This document shows, in pieces, positions 35,565-43,321 of a DNA stretch of 45,153 bases. The position numbers were made by a program, and so were the translations under genes. The notes beneath the pieces were generated by a model. The model saw only the letters and a list, made by a program, of their open reading frames with translations, had not been told where the DNA came from and did not search any database. How positions within the stretch are numbered: the first letter of the stretch is position 1; the number at the start of each line of letters is the position of its first letter. Source of the DNA: Phycisphaerales bacterium (lineage in GTDB: Bacteria; Planctomycetota; Phycisphaerae; Phycisphaerales; SM1A02); assembly GCA_020345805.1 (NCBI GenBank), contig CP070772.1, positions 3,764,217 to 3,809,369 on the forward strand, written 5' to 3'.

Positions 35565-36623
35565 GTGAAACTTATCCTGGCTAATCCCCGCGGCTTCTGT
35601 GCCGGCGTATACATGGCGATCGACGTGGTCAACCGCCTCCTGGAGGTCTGCGAGGGCGAACCGATCTACGTCTATCACGAGATTGTTCACAACCGGCACG
35701 TGGTCGAGCGGTTCCGTTTGTGGGGCGTGACGTTCGTTGACGATCTGGCCGAGGTGCCCGAAGGCTCGATCGTGGTGTTCAGCGCCCACGGCGTCAGCCC
35801 CCAGATCCGCAGGCAGGCCGACCAGCGCCGGCTGCGGGTCGTCGATGCATCCTGTCCGCTGGTTATGAAGGTTCACGCCGAAGCGATTCGGTATGCGAAG
35901 AAGGGCTACCAGATCCTGCTCATCGGGCATCCCGATCATCAGGAAGTGATAGGCACCCGGGGCGAGGCCCCGGAGGCGATCCAGGTCGTGGAATCCGTTC
36001 AGGATATCCCGTCTCTGAGAATCAAGGACCCGGGCAAGCTGGTGTATCTCACTCAGACCACGCTCAGCCTGGTCGATGCTCAGCGGATCGTCGCCGCCCT
36101 GAAGCGGCAGTTCCCGGGCATCAAGGATCCGCCCAGCGAGGACATCTGCTATGCGACCACCAACCGCCAGAGCGCCGTGAGGGCGCTGGCCCCGGGCTGC
36201 GATCTGGTCCTGGTGGTGGGCTCGAAGAACAGTTCCAATTCGCAGCGGTTGAGAGAAATCGCCCAGGCCACCGGGACAAGGGCGGAACTCATCGACGACA
36301 TGAGCGAGCTGAAGGCCGAATGGTTCGAGAAGGTGAAGTCAATCCTCATCACGGCGGGGGCCAGCGCGCCGGAGGATCTCGTGCAGGACCTGATCTTCAA
36401 GCTGATCGAGGACTGCGGCGGAGAAGTGGAATTGAGCGATGTGCACCGGGAAACCACCGAGTTCGGTCTGCCGGGAACGCTCAAGGAGTTCATGCGGCGG
36501 CGTGGCGTGGATCCGGAGGTGCACAGCGTCCAGATGGATTCCAACGCGGCGATGATGGCCTGGCTGGATTTCCACGGCATCCCCCATCGGCACGTTGATC
36601 TCACCGTCGGTGAAAGTCAGTAA
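35565..36623 (+). CDS. ispH: 4-hydroxy-3-methylbut-2-enyl diphosphate reductase
   Basis: A 352-residue 4Fe-4S enzyme and the last step of the MEP pathway, giving isopentenyl and dimethylallyl diphosphates. The cluster cysteines are Cys12 (RGFCAGV), Cys97 (DASCPLV) and Cys195 (EDICYATTNRQ). Substrate histidines His42 (VHNRHVV) and His75 (SAHGV) are present. It is about 35 residues longer than the Escherichia coli protein, with the extra length at the C-terminus. The start is a GTG at 35565. It is divergent from hpnC, so the isoprenoid precursor enzyme and the squalene enzymes share a short upstream region. rlmN follows on the same strand. Confidence 0.96.
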   Translation: MKLILANPRGFCAGVYMAIDVVNRLLEVCEGEPIYVYHEIVHNRHVVERFRLWGVTFVDDLAEVPEGSIVVFSAHGVSPQIRRQADQRRLRVVDASCPLVMKVHAEAIRYAKKGYQILLIGHPDHQEVIGTRGEAPEAIQVVESVQDIPSLRIKDPGKLVYLTQTTLSLVDAQRIVAALKRQFPGIKDPPSEDICYATTNRQSAVRALAPGCDLVLVVGSKNSSNSQRLREIAQATGTRAELIDDMSELKAEWFEKVKSILITAGASAPEDLVQDLIFKLIEDCGGEVELSDVHRETTEFGLPGTLKEFMRRRGVDPEVHSVQMDSNAAMMAWLDFHGIPHRHVDLTVGESQ

Positions 36624-36660
36624 GGGCAGCGGGTGTTCGGGCCCGCCCGCAGGTGGTGTG

Positions 36661-37701
36661 ATGCAGTCATTCTTTGATCTCAATCCGCAGTCCTTGGAGA
36701 CGTTCTGCCGGGAGCAGGACCTGCCTCGCTTCGCGGCGGATCAGCTTGTGGACTGGGTATATGACAAGGGCGTAGCCGAGCCGGAGGCGATGACGAACCT
36801 CTCGAAGACCGCTCGCACCAGGATCGCCGAATCGCTGCGGTTCCTCACCGGCTCGATCGCTGCTCACCAGGTGGCCGGTGACGGCACGCAGAAACTGCTC
36901 ATCTCCTGGAATCATGCGACAGGGACTTCTGCCGGCCAAACCGAATGCGTGATGATCCCGACCGAAGAGAGGAGAACTGCCTGTATTTCCAGCCAGGTCG
37001 GGTGCCCCGTGGGTTGCCGGTTCTGCGCCTCGGGCCTGGGGGGAGTGGAGGGCAATCTCACCGCCGGCCGGATTGTCGAGCAGGTCTTCCGGCTTACTCA
37101 TCTGGATGGCGTGGGGCGCATCACAAACCTGGTGTTCATGGGGATGGGCGAGCCGCTGGCGAACTTCGCCGCCGTGACCTCGGCCATCCGCACCCTCAAC
37201 GCCCCCTGGGGGTTCGGCATCAGCGCCCGGAAGATCACTATCTCCACTGTCGGCCTTCCCGCGGCGATCCGGAAGCTGGCCGATTTCGACCTGCCCGTCA
37301 CCCTGGCGTTGAGCCTGCACGCTCCGAACGATGAGCTGCGCCGTCAGCTCATTCCCTGGGCGGAGTACGCCACCATTGCCGAGCTTCTCGATGCCTGCGG
37401 CGAGTACTTCGCCAGGACCGGCCGGGAGGTCACCCTGGAGTACCTGCTGCTTAGGCGGGTGAACGATCGCGTGGAGCACGCCGAGGAGCTGGCCCAGGTG
37501 GCCCGCACGCTTAGGGCGAACGTCAACCTCATCCGGTACAACGAGGTGAAGAGCCTGCCGTTCGATCGACCGACCACCGCCGATGTACACGCCTTCCAGG
37601 AAGTGCTCCGCAAGAGAAGGGTGAACGCCCACCTGCGGGCCAGCCGGGGAAGGGACATCTCCGCCGCCTGCGGCCAGTTGCGCCACGAGCGTCGGGATTG
37701 A
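36661..37701 (+). CDS. rlmN: Dual-specificity 23S rRNA/tRNA adenine-C2 methyltransferase
   Basis: A 346-residue radical-SAM methyltransferase that methylates A2503 of 23S rRNA and A37 of some tRNAs. The cluster motif is CPVGCRFC (Cys115, Cys119, Cys122). The mechanistic cysteine that carries the methylene intermediate is Cys337 in ISAACGQL. MGMGEPLANF and SARKITISTVGL are RlmN signatures, and TLEYLLLRRVND is also typical. The start at 36661 follows GGTGGTGTG. An upstream open frame overlaps ispH. Spacing to ispH is 37 bases, so cotranscription is plausible. Confidence 0.95.
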   Translation: MQSFFDLNPQSLETFCREQDLPRFAADQLVDWVYDKGVAEPEAMTNLSKTARTRIAESLRFLTGSIAAHQVAGDGTQKLLISWNHATGTSAGQTECVMIPTEERRTACISSQVGCPVGCRFCASGLGGVEGNLTAGRIVEQVFRLTHLDGVGRITNLVFMGMGEPLANFAAVTSAIRTLNAPWGFGISARKITISTVGLPAAIRKLADFDLPVTLALSLHAPNDELRRQLIPWAEYATIAELLDACGEYFARTGREVTLEYLLLRRVNDRVEHAEELAQVARTLRANVNLIRYNEVKSLPFDRPTTADVHAFQEVLRKRRVNAHLRASRGRDISAACGQLRHERRD

Positions 37702-37775
37702 GCGATGAGGCGAGACTGTGGAACGACGATCATTGCTGGCGAAGTCGCCATTTGTCATCACCGTCGCTTGACGAT

Positions 37776-38648
37776 ATGAATGGGACTATGGTTAAGGCTG
37801 CAATCCGGAATGCGACGATTTGCGCGGGGTGGGTGGCTGCAGGGTTCCTGTGCATCCCGGCGGCGGGGTACCTCACCTCGCCCCGCGGGGCCCTGGGGCC
37901 TACGGTCCTTCAGGCAGAATCGGTGATCGGAGCGGCTGTCGCTGTCGTGGTGTGTATGGGGCTGGCCACGATGGTTGCGGCCCTGGTGGGGCGATTCACC
38001 AATGCGGTGGTCGGCCTGTTCGTGCTCGGCGGGGGGTTGTATGCGCTCGTGCATCGAACCGCGACGGTCGAGGAGTTGGCTCGTTCGGAACAATCGCTGG
38101 GGCTGGTGGTGGTCGAAACGGTGTTGTGGGCGCTGCTGGTGCTGGCGGCGGTGGTGGTGGTATTCAGGCTGGCGGGCCCGCTAAAGGATGTTCAGCTCGA
38201 AAAATCAGGCCGGCGACCGAGCGCGTTTCTTAGTGCGGCGGCGGGCAAATCCGCGCTGGCCGGGCTGCTGGTGCTGCCGGCGGTCTGGTTTATCGCCCAG
38301 AGCCCGATGAAGGGCCAAGTGGTGGGGGCGGTGTTCGTGGGGGGCCTGGTTGCGGGGCTGGCCGGGAGGCTGTGGTCGCCTCACGTTCAGCCGATCCTGC
38401 TGTTTGTTTCTCCCATCGTTTTCGGCGCGATCGGCCATATCGTGGGGATGGTGCTGATGAAGGAGTCGCTGGGTGAGGCGTTCGTGGCCGGCGAGGTCCC
38501 GGCGCTGTGTCTGCCGATGCCTGCGGACTACGCGGCGGGGACGCTGCTGGGGGTCTCGCTGGGCCTGGGGTGGGCCAAGTCCTTCCTTCATCCTCATGAA
38601 GAAGAGGCGAAGGAGCCCCAGTCAGGAGCTGCGGTTCAGAGCACCTAG
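37776..38648 (+). CDS. Polytopic membrane protein of unknown function
   Basis: A protein of about 290 residues with roughly eight hydrophobic segments, including AAVAVVVCMGLATMVAALVG, AVVGLFVLGGGLYALVH, VLWALLVLAAVVVVFRL and a C-terminal pair around ILLFVSPIVFGAIGHIVGM. No transporter or enzyme signature is recognised. The start is unclear: ATG 37776 or ATG 37788 are both possible, and an in-frame TTG at 37698 overlaps the rlmN stop. No strong ribosome site distinguishes them. The C-terminus is short and acidic. It sits between rlmN and the acid-CoA ligase genes. Confidence 0.6.
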   Translation: MNGTMVKAAIRNATICAGWVAAGFLCIPAAGYLTSPRGALGPTVLQAESVIGAAVAVVVCMGLATMVAALVGRFTNAVVGLFVLGGGLYALVHRTATVEELARSEQSLGLVVVETVLWALLVLAAVVVVFRLAGPLKDVQLEKSGRRPSAFLSAAAGKSALAGLLVLPAVWFIAQSPMKGQVVGAVFVGGLVAGLAGRLWSPHVQPILLFVSPIVFGAIGHIVGMVLMKESLGEAFVAGEVPALCLPMPADYAAGTLLGVSLGLGWAKSFLHPHEEEAKEPQSGAAVQST

Positions 38649-38790
38649 GAAAGCAGCGGGGCCGGGCGCGGCCTCCAGTCTCATATCGTGGCCCAATCAC
38701 AGACTGAAGCCTACGATCCACGACTTCGACCGAGTGTCGTTGTGCGTGGTCGGCGATGGAAACGGACGCGGGATCGGAGCGAAACAAACC

Positions 38791-40317
38791 ATGGCCAGAT
38801 TGCACGAATTCCAGGGCAAAGCCCTGCTCGCCGAGCACGGGATCAACGTTCCCCGCGGGCGGGCGGTGAGAAGCGCCGAGCAGGCGAGAACCGTCGCCGA
38901 GGAGATCGGCGGCCCGGTGGTGATGAAGGTCCAGGCCTGGACCACCAGCCGCAAGGCCCAAGGCGGCGTGGTCTTCGCGAAAACTCCTGAAGAAGCGGCC
39001 GGTCACGGTGAAAAGCTCCTGTCGATGACCTTCGGCAGCTTCCCGGTTGCCGAGGTGCTGGTCGAGGAGATGCTGGACATCACCCACGAGTTGTTCGTCT
39101 CAATGAGCATCGACGATGCCGCCCAGGCCCCGCTGTTGCTGCTGGATTGTGCGGGCGGCTCGGGTATCGAGGACCGGGCCGCCACCGTCACCCGCCTGCC
39201 CGTAAGCGCCACCGACGGCGTAGATGCCGATGAGGTACGGCGGACCGTTGAGGCTTCGCAGATCGACAAATCCCTGCACGATGAGTTGGTGGATGTCATC
39301 TGCCGGATCGTCGATCTGGGCAGGACCTTGGAAGCACGCTCGATGGAGGTGAACCCTTTGGTGACGACTGGTGACGGGCGGATCGTCGCCGCCGACTGCC
39401 GCATGGCCATCGATGATTACGCGGTGTTTCGCCATCCGGAATTGGGCATCGAAATCGCCCGGGAGCTGGATCACCCCGCCACCGACCTGGAGCGACTGGC
39501 CTACAAGATGGAGGAGAATGATCATCGCGGCACGTTCTACTTCGCCCAGTTGCCCACCGCCGGTGCGGGCGATTCGCGAGGCCTGATCGGATTCCACGGG
39601 GCCGGCGGGGGCGGGTCAATGATGTCCATGGACGCCGTCACCAACGAGGGCTTCGCGATCGCCAATTTCTGCGATACCTCGGGCAATCCCTCGGTCGCCA
39701 AGGTTTATCGCGCCGCGCGCGTCATCCTTTCCCAACCCGGCCTGGTCGGCTATTTCGGTTCCGGCAGCGGAGTAGCCAGCCAGGAGCAATACCACTCCGC
39801 CTACGGCCTGGCCAAGGCGTTTATCGAAATGCAGCTGGCCATCCCGGCGGTGATTCGCCTCGGGGGCAACAGCGAGGATCGCGCGGTTGCGATCCTCGAC
39901 GCCGCCTCGCGAATGGTCCCCGCCACGATCGAGGGCTACAGGAAGGACGACACGCCCGCCTTCTGTGCACAGCGCTTCCGCACCCTCGTGGAAGAGTCCG
40001 GCGGGCGGCCCGACGGGATGACCCGCCACGTCCCCGAGTTCGTCAACTCCAACACCGCCTACAGTTTTCCCATCACCGGCGGCACCGTATGGATTGACCA
40101 CGACCGGTGCGATCGGGACGCCGCCGGACCAATCATCGAACACAGCGCCGACTTGCTGGAACTCAACGACGCCGGAAAACCTGTTCTCGCGGCCAGCGAA
40201 GAGGATGTCGCCAACAAGGACTCCGAGCTCATCGCGTGCGAGATCGAATGCCTTCGCGCCGGCAAGCCGGTCATCTTCGTCGATCTGGCCATCCCCGGTC
40301 TGGATGACTCGGCGTGA
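38791..40317 (+). CDS. SucC-like ATP-grasp acid-CoA ligase beta chain with C-terminal extension (citryl-CoA synthetase-like)
   Basis: A 508-residue protein. Residues 1-225 are the ATP-grasp_2 domain (LHEFQGKALLAEHGINVPRG; EVNPLVTTGDGRIVAADCRM), and about 225-405 the ligase-CoA domain with the glycine loop GFHGAGGGGSMMSMDAV and VGYFGSGSGVASQEQY. Succinyl-CoA synthetase beta chains end near residue 390. Here about 100 residues follow, the last 79 (430-508) of unrecognised type. The gene precedes a SucD-like alpha chain and a citryl-CoA-lyase-type gene, as in the two-step citrate cleavage of Aquificaceae, so citrate or a related acid is a better guess than succinate. Malate-CoA ligase is an alternative. 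GGAGC precedes ATG 38791. Confidence 0.75.
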   Translation: MARLHEFQGKALLAEHGINVPRGRAVRSAEQARTVAEEIGGPVVMKVQAWTTSRKAQGGVVFAKTPEEAAGHGEKLLSMTFGSFPVAEVLVEEMLDITHELFVSMSIDDAAQAPLLLLDCAGGSGIEDRAATVTRLPVSATDGVDADEVRRTVEASQIDKSLHDELVDVICRIVDLGRTLEARSMEVNPLVTTGDGRIVAADCRMAIDDYAVFRHPELGIEIARELDHPATDLERLAYKMEENDHRGTFYFAQLPTAGAGDSRGLIGFHGAGGGGSMMSMDAVTNEGFAIANFCDTSGNPSVAKVYRAARVILSQPGLVGYFGSGSGVASQEQYHSAYGLAKAFIEMQLAIPAVIRLGGNSEDRAVAILDAASRMVPATIEGYRKDDTPAFCAQRFRTLVEESGGRPDGMTRHVPEFVNSNTAYSFPITGGTVWIDHDRCDRDAAGPIIEHSADLLELNDAGKPVLAASEEDVANKDSELIACEIECLRAGKPVIFVDLAIPGLDDSA

Positions 40318-40339
40318 CCGCGCCAGGGAAACTGACTCC

Positions 40340-40804
40340 ATGAACGCCAGCGATGCACACAACGTCGGGTTCACCGTCAAGCACCGCGTCAATCGACCCG
40401 TGAACGAAGTCTTCCAGGCGGTCGTTGATCCGGCAAAGCTGTCGACTTACTTCACCACCAGCGCCGATGCGCCGCTCAGCCCGGGCCGCACCGTCCACTG
40501 GCACTGGGAAGGATACGGCACCGTCGACGTGCACGTGCACGAGGTGGTCGAGAATGAGAAGATCGTCTTCTCCTGGGAAGCGTACAAGGTCGACTACGAC
40601 GTCACGTGCACCTTCACCTTCGAATCGATCAACGACGGCGCGACCCGCGTGACCGTCCACGAGACGGGCTGGAAGCGTGATGAGGCCGGCCTCGCAAGCT
40701 CCTTTGCGCAGTGCAACGGCTGGACCCACATGCTCATGTGCCTCAAGGCCAGGCTCGAACACGACATCGACCTCCGCGACGCGTTCGACGTTCAGAAGAC
40801 ATGA
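40340..40804 (+). CDS. SRPBCC/AHSA1-type domain protein
   Basis: A 154-residue START-like helix-grip domain of the AHSA1 (Hsp90 ATPase activator homologue) group. The N-terminal HRVNRPVNEVFQAVVDPAKLSTYFTT is the usual entry strand and helix. A WHWEGYGTVDVHVHEVVENEKIVFSWEA section gives the beta-sheet, and GWTHMLMCLKARLEHD is the long C-terminal helix. Such domains bind hydrophobic ligands or act as polyketide or lipid-type cyclases or chaperones; the role here is unknown. It lies between the two ligase subunit genes, 22 bases after the first and 59 before the second, so it is probably cotranscribed with them. AGGGA lies ten bases before ATG 40340. Confidence 0.82.
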   Translation: MNASDAHNVGFTVKHRVNRPVNEVFQAVVDPAKLSTYFTTSADAPLSPGRTVHWHWEGYGTVDVHVHEVVENEKIVFSWEAYKVDYDVTCTFTFESINDGATRVTVHETGWKRDEAGLASSFAQCNGWTHMLMCLKARLEHDIDLRDAFDVQKT

Positions 40805-40863
40805 TCCGACGCGCGACCGCCGTCCGCCGAGCAGAAGCCAACAGCTGACAGAAGACAACCTCC

Positions 40864-41790
40864 ATGTCCATCATCATCGATCGATCCAAACGCGTTCTTG
40901 TCCAGGGAATCACCGGCCGCGAAGGCCGGGCCCGGACTACGCTCATGCTGGGGGCGGGAACCAACGTCGTCGCCGGCTGCACGCCCGGCAAGGCCGGGCA
41001 GGAGGTTGAGGGCATACCGGTCTTCGACACGGTCAAGGACGCCGTCGAGGCAGTCGGCCAGGTTGATGTCTCAGTAGTCTTCGTGCCCGCACGACTGGTG
41101 AAAGGCGCGGCGATCGAGGCCATCGAAGCGGGAATCAAGCTTGTGGTACTCGTGCCCGACCGCGTGCCGGTCTGGGACGCCATGACCATCGCGGCGAAAG
41201 CCAAAGAGCACGGCGCGCGATTCGTCGGTCCCAACACGCTGGGCATCATCAGCCCCGGCCAGGGCGTGCTGGGCATGATCGGAGGCAAGGCGTCGTCCGC
41301 GAAAGAATGGTTCAACGGGCCCACCCCCGGAAGAACAGTCGGGGTCATTTCCCGGTCTGGAGGAATGACCAGCTCCTGCGGCTATTACCTCTCCCGCAAG
41401 GGTATCGGACTGAGCACGCTCGTCCATGTCGGCGGCGACAGCGTCATCGGCCTGCCCATCCCCGATATCGCGCTGATGTTCGAGGAAGATGACCAGACCG
41501 ACGCGATTGTCATATTCGGCGAGATCGGCGGCTCCCAGGAAGAGCGGCTCGCCGACCTGATGAACCAGGGCCGCGTCACCAAGCCCGTCATCGCCTACAT
41601 CGGGGGCAAGGCCGCCAAGGAAGGCACGCGATTCAGTCACGCCGGGGCGATCATCGAAGGCAATCGCGGCACGCACGCAGGCAAGGTCAAGGCTTTGCGC
41701 GAGGCCGGTGCGACCGTGGTCGAGGCCTTCGGCGATCTGCCCGACGCGGCACTGAACGTATTGAGTAAACTGCAACCCGCCGGCGCTTGA
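40864..41790 (+). CDS. SucD-like acid-CoA ligase alpha chain (citryl-CoA synthetase-like)
   Basis: A 308-residue alpha chain. The N-terminal CoA-binding domain has GITGREGRARTTLMLGAGT and GGTP-like GCTPGKAG. The ligase domain has VISRSGGMTS, GGDSVIGL, FGEIGGSQEE with the conserved Glu220, and the phosphohistidine motif FSHAGAI with His259, equivalent to His246 of Escherichia coli SucD. It is complete and should be active with the SucC-like chain. That substrate is citrate or another di-/tricarboxylate is inferred from the lyase gene that follows. No clear ribosome site precedes ATG 40864. Confidence 0.85.
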   Translation: MSIIIDRSKRVLVQGITGREGRARTTLMLGAGTNVVAGCTPGKAGQEVEGIPVFDTVKDAVEAVGQVDVSVVFVPARLVKGAAIEAIEAGIKLVVLVPDRVPVWDAMTIAAKAKEHGARFVGPNTLGIISPGQGVLGMIGGKASSAKEWFNGPTPGRTVGVISRSGGMTSSCGYYLSRKGIGLSTLVHVGGDSVIGLPIPDIALMFEEDDQTDAIVIFGEIGGSQEERLADLMNQGRVTKPVIAYIGGKAAKEGTRFSHAGAIIEGNRGTHAGKVKALREAGATVVEAFGDLPDAALNVLSKLQPAGA

Positions 41791-41805
41791 TGTAATCTTC
41801 CGTTT

Positions 41806-41841
41806 CCCCCTCCCTCGAGGGAGGGGGTTAGGGGGTGGGTG
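41806..41841 (+). repeat. REP-like palindromic element, copy 3
   Basis: A perfect 22-base palindrome (41806-41827) of C/T runs and G/A runs with a G-rich tail TTAGGGGGTGGGTG. It lies 15 bases after the alpha-chain stop and has the same structure as the two copies near 16.3 kb. The tail has four closely spaced G runs and could form a quadruplex. Confidence 0.7.
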
Positions 41842-41913
41842 CCCCCCACAAAAACATCAGATCTCTTGTGCCCCCTCAGTCCTCAATCCTCACCCCTCAC
41901 TCCTCTCACCGCC

Positions 41914-42693
41914 ATGACTACTGAAAACCCTAACGCCTGGACCACCGCCATCACCCGGATCAAGCCCAACGAGGTGCGGGTGCGCGGCTACAACATCGCC
42001 GAACTCATGGGCAACGTCAGTTTCGGCGCGATGGTGCATCTGATCCTCACCGGCGATCTGCCGGATGAAAAGACCGGCCGGCTGATGGATGCGATCCTCT
42101 GCTCAGGCATCGATCACGGCGCCACGCCCCCCTCGGCCCTCGCCGCCCGCACCGTCGCGTCCACAGGCGCGAACCTCTCCGCCGCGGTCGCCGCGGGGAT
42201 AATGTGCATCAATCAGCATCACGGCGGGGCGATGGAGAACTGCGCCAAGGCGTTGAAGCATGTACTTGCCCGCGTCGATGACGGCGACACCAAGGCCGAA
42301 GCCGCCGAGGGCGTTCTCGACGAGTTCAAGGCGACCAAGCGCCGTATCGCGGGTTTCGGGCATCGCATCCATACCGCCGATCCACGCACCGCCCGGCTGT
42401 TCGAGCTGGCCGAGGAGTGCGGCGCTTTCGGCCGGCACTGCGAGGCCGCAAAGGCCGTCGAGAGGGTTTTCGCCGATCGCGGCAAGCCCCTGCCCATCAA
42501 CGTCGATGGCGCCATCGGGGCCATCCTGGCCGATCTGGGTTACGAGCCGGAAGTCATGAACGGCCTGTTCATGATCGCACGCTGCGCGGGAATGGTCGCC
42601 CACGTGCGCGAGGAGCAGACGCGCATGAAACCCATGCGCAAGATCGATCCCGTCGCCCACAGCTACGACGGTCCCGAGCCGCGTTCGCTTTAG
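41914..42693 (+). CDS. Citryl-CoA lyase-like protein (short citrate synthase fold)
   Basis: A 259-residue protein with the citrate-synthase fold but about 60% of citrate synthase length, the size of the Hydrogenobacter citryl-CoA lyase. Catalytic residues are conserved: His103 in NQHHGGAMEN, His150 in GFGHRIHTADPRT and Asp198 in NVDGAIGAI. Family function: cleavage of citryl-CoA to acetyl-CoA and oxaloacetate. It follows the two acid-CoA ligase genes, giving a complete two-step citrate-cleaving module by content. Methylcitryl-CoA is an alternative substrate because a PrpD-family gene is nearby. ATG 41914 has no Shine-Dalgarno sequence; the leader is C/T-rich. Confidence 0.8.
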   Translation: MTTENPNAWTTAITRIKPNEVRVRGYNIAELMGNVSFGAMVHLILTGDLPDEKTGRLMDAILCSGIDHGATPPSALAARTVASTGANLSAAVAAGIMCINQHHGGAMENCAKALKHVLARVDDGDTKAEAAEGVLDEFKATKRRIAGFGHRIHTADPRTARLFELAEECGAFGRHCEAAKAVERVFADRGKPLPINVDGAIGAILADLGYEPEVMNGLFMIARCAGMVAHVREEQTRMKPMRKIDPVAHSYDGPEPRSL

Positions 42694-42715
42694 CGCGCGT
42701 TGAGACACTTCCCGC

Positions 42716-43273
42716 ATGCCCGGACAGCCGACCATCCAGACTGAACGCCTGATTCTCCGCCCGTTCACCACGGACGATGCGGCCGACTGTCAGCGCCTCG
42801 CGGGCGATAAGGATATCGCCGCGACCACGATCCTCATTCCTCATCCCTATCCGGATGGCGCGGCCGAGGAGTGGATCGCCACTCACCAGGAGACTTTCGA
42901 GAAGGGCGAGGCGGTGATCTTCGCCATCACCCTTCGAGACGGCGGCGATTTCATCGGGGCAGTCGGCCTGACCATCACCGCCCGTCATCATCATGCCGAA
43001 CTCGGTTACTGGGTGGGCAAGCCCTACTGGTCTCAGGGCTACTGCACCGAGGCCGCCCGGGCCATGCTCGATTACGCCTTCAACACGCTCAACCTGAACC
43101 GCGTGCACGCACACCATTTCGCCTCCAATGCCGCTTCGGGCAAGGTGATGGAGAAGATCGGCATGCAATACGAAGGCCTCTGCCGCGAGCACATCCTCAA
43201 GTGGGGGGGGTATGTTGATATCCGCCTCTACGGCATTCTCAAGACAGACTACGATTCCCATCAATCCACATAG
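42716..43273 (+). CDS. GNAT N-acetyltransferase, RimJ/RimL-like
   Basis: A 185-residue acetyltransferase with TERLILRPFTTDDAADCQRL at the N-terminus, a DFIGAVGLTITARHHHAELGYWVG strand pair, an acetyl-CoA loop variant PYWSQGYCTEAARAML and the terminal NAASGKVMEKIGMQYEGL. It is the type that acetylates ribosomal protein N-termini or small amines, and the substrate cannot be read. It starts 22 bases after the lyase-like gene and has no Shine-Dalgarno sequence (ACTTCCCGC before ATG). A hairpin follows its stop directly. Probably a passenger in the cluster, though cotranscription is likely. Confidence 0.88.
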   Translation: MPGQPTIQTERLILRPFTTDDAADCQRLAGDKDIAATTILIPHPYPDGAAEEWIATHQETFEKGEAVIFAITLRDGGDFIGAVGLTITARHHHAELGYWVGKPYWSQGYCTEAARAMLDYAFNTLNLNRVHAHHFASNAASGKVMEKIGMQYEGLCREHILKWGGYVDIRLYGILKTDYDSHQST

Positions 43274-43291
43274 CCCCGGGCTTGCCCGGGG
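43274..43291. terminator. GC hairpin directly after the GNAT stop
   Basis: CCCCGGGC (43274-43281) and GCCCGGGG (43284-43291) form a perfect eight-base stem with a TT loop, beginning at the base after the stop codon. There is no U-tract. It may attenuate transcription into the HD-like gene, which starts 30 bases on. Confidence 0.4.
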
Positions 43292-43321
43292 GACCTTCCC
43301 GACCGCAACCGGATTCCCCCC

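Noticed and set aside
38791..41790. Plain annotation as succinyl-CoA synthetase (sucC-sucD)
   Set aside because: The beta chain is about 120 residues too long, an SRPBCC gene separates the subunits and a citryl-CoA-lyase-type gene follows, so succinate is not the best-supported substrate, although it is not excluded.
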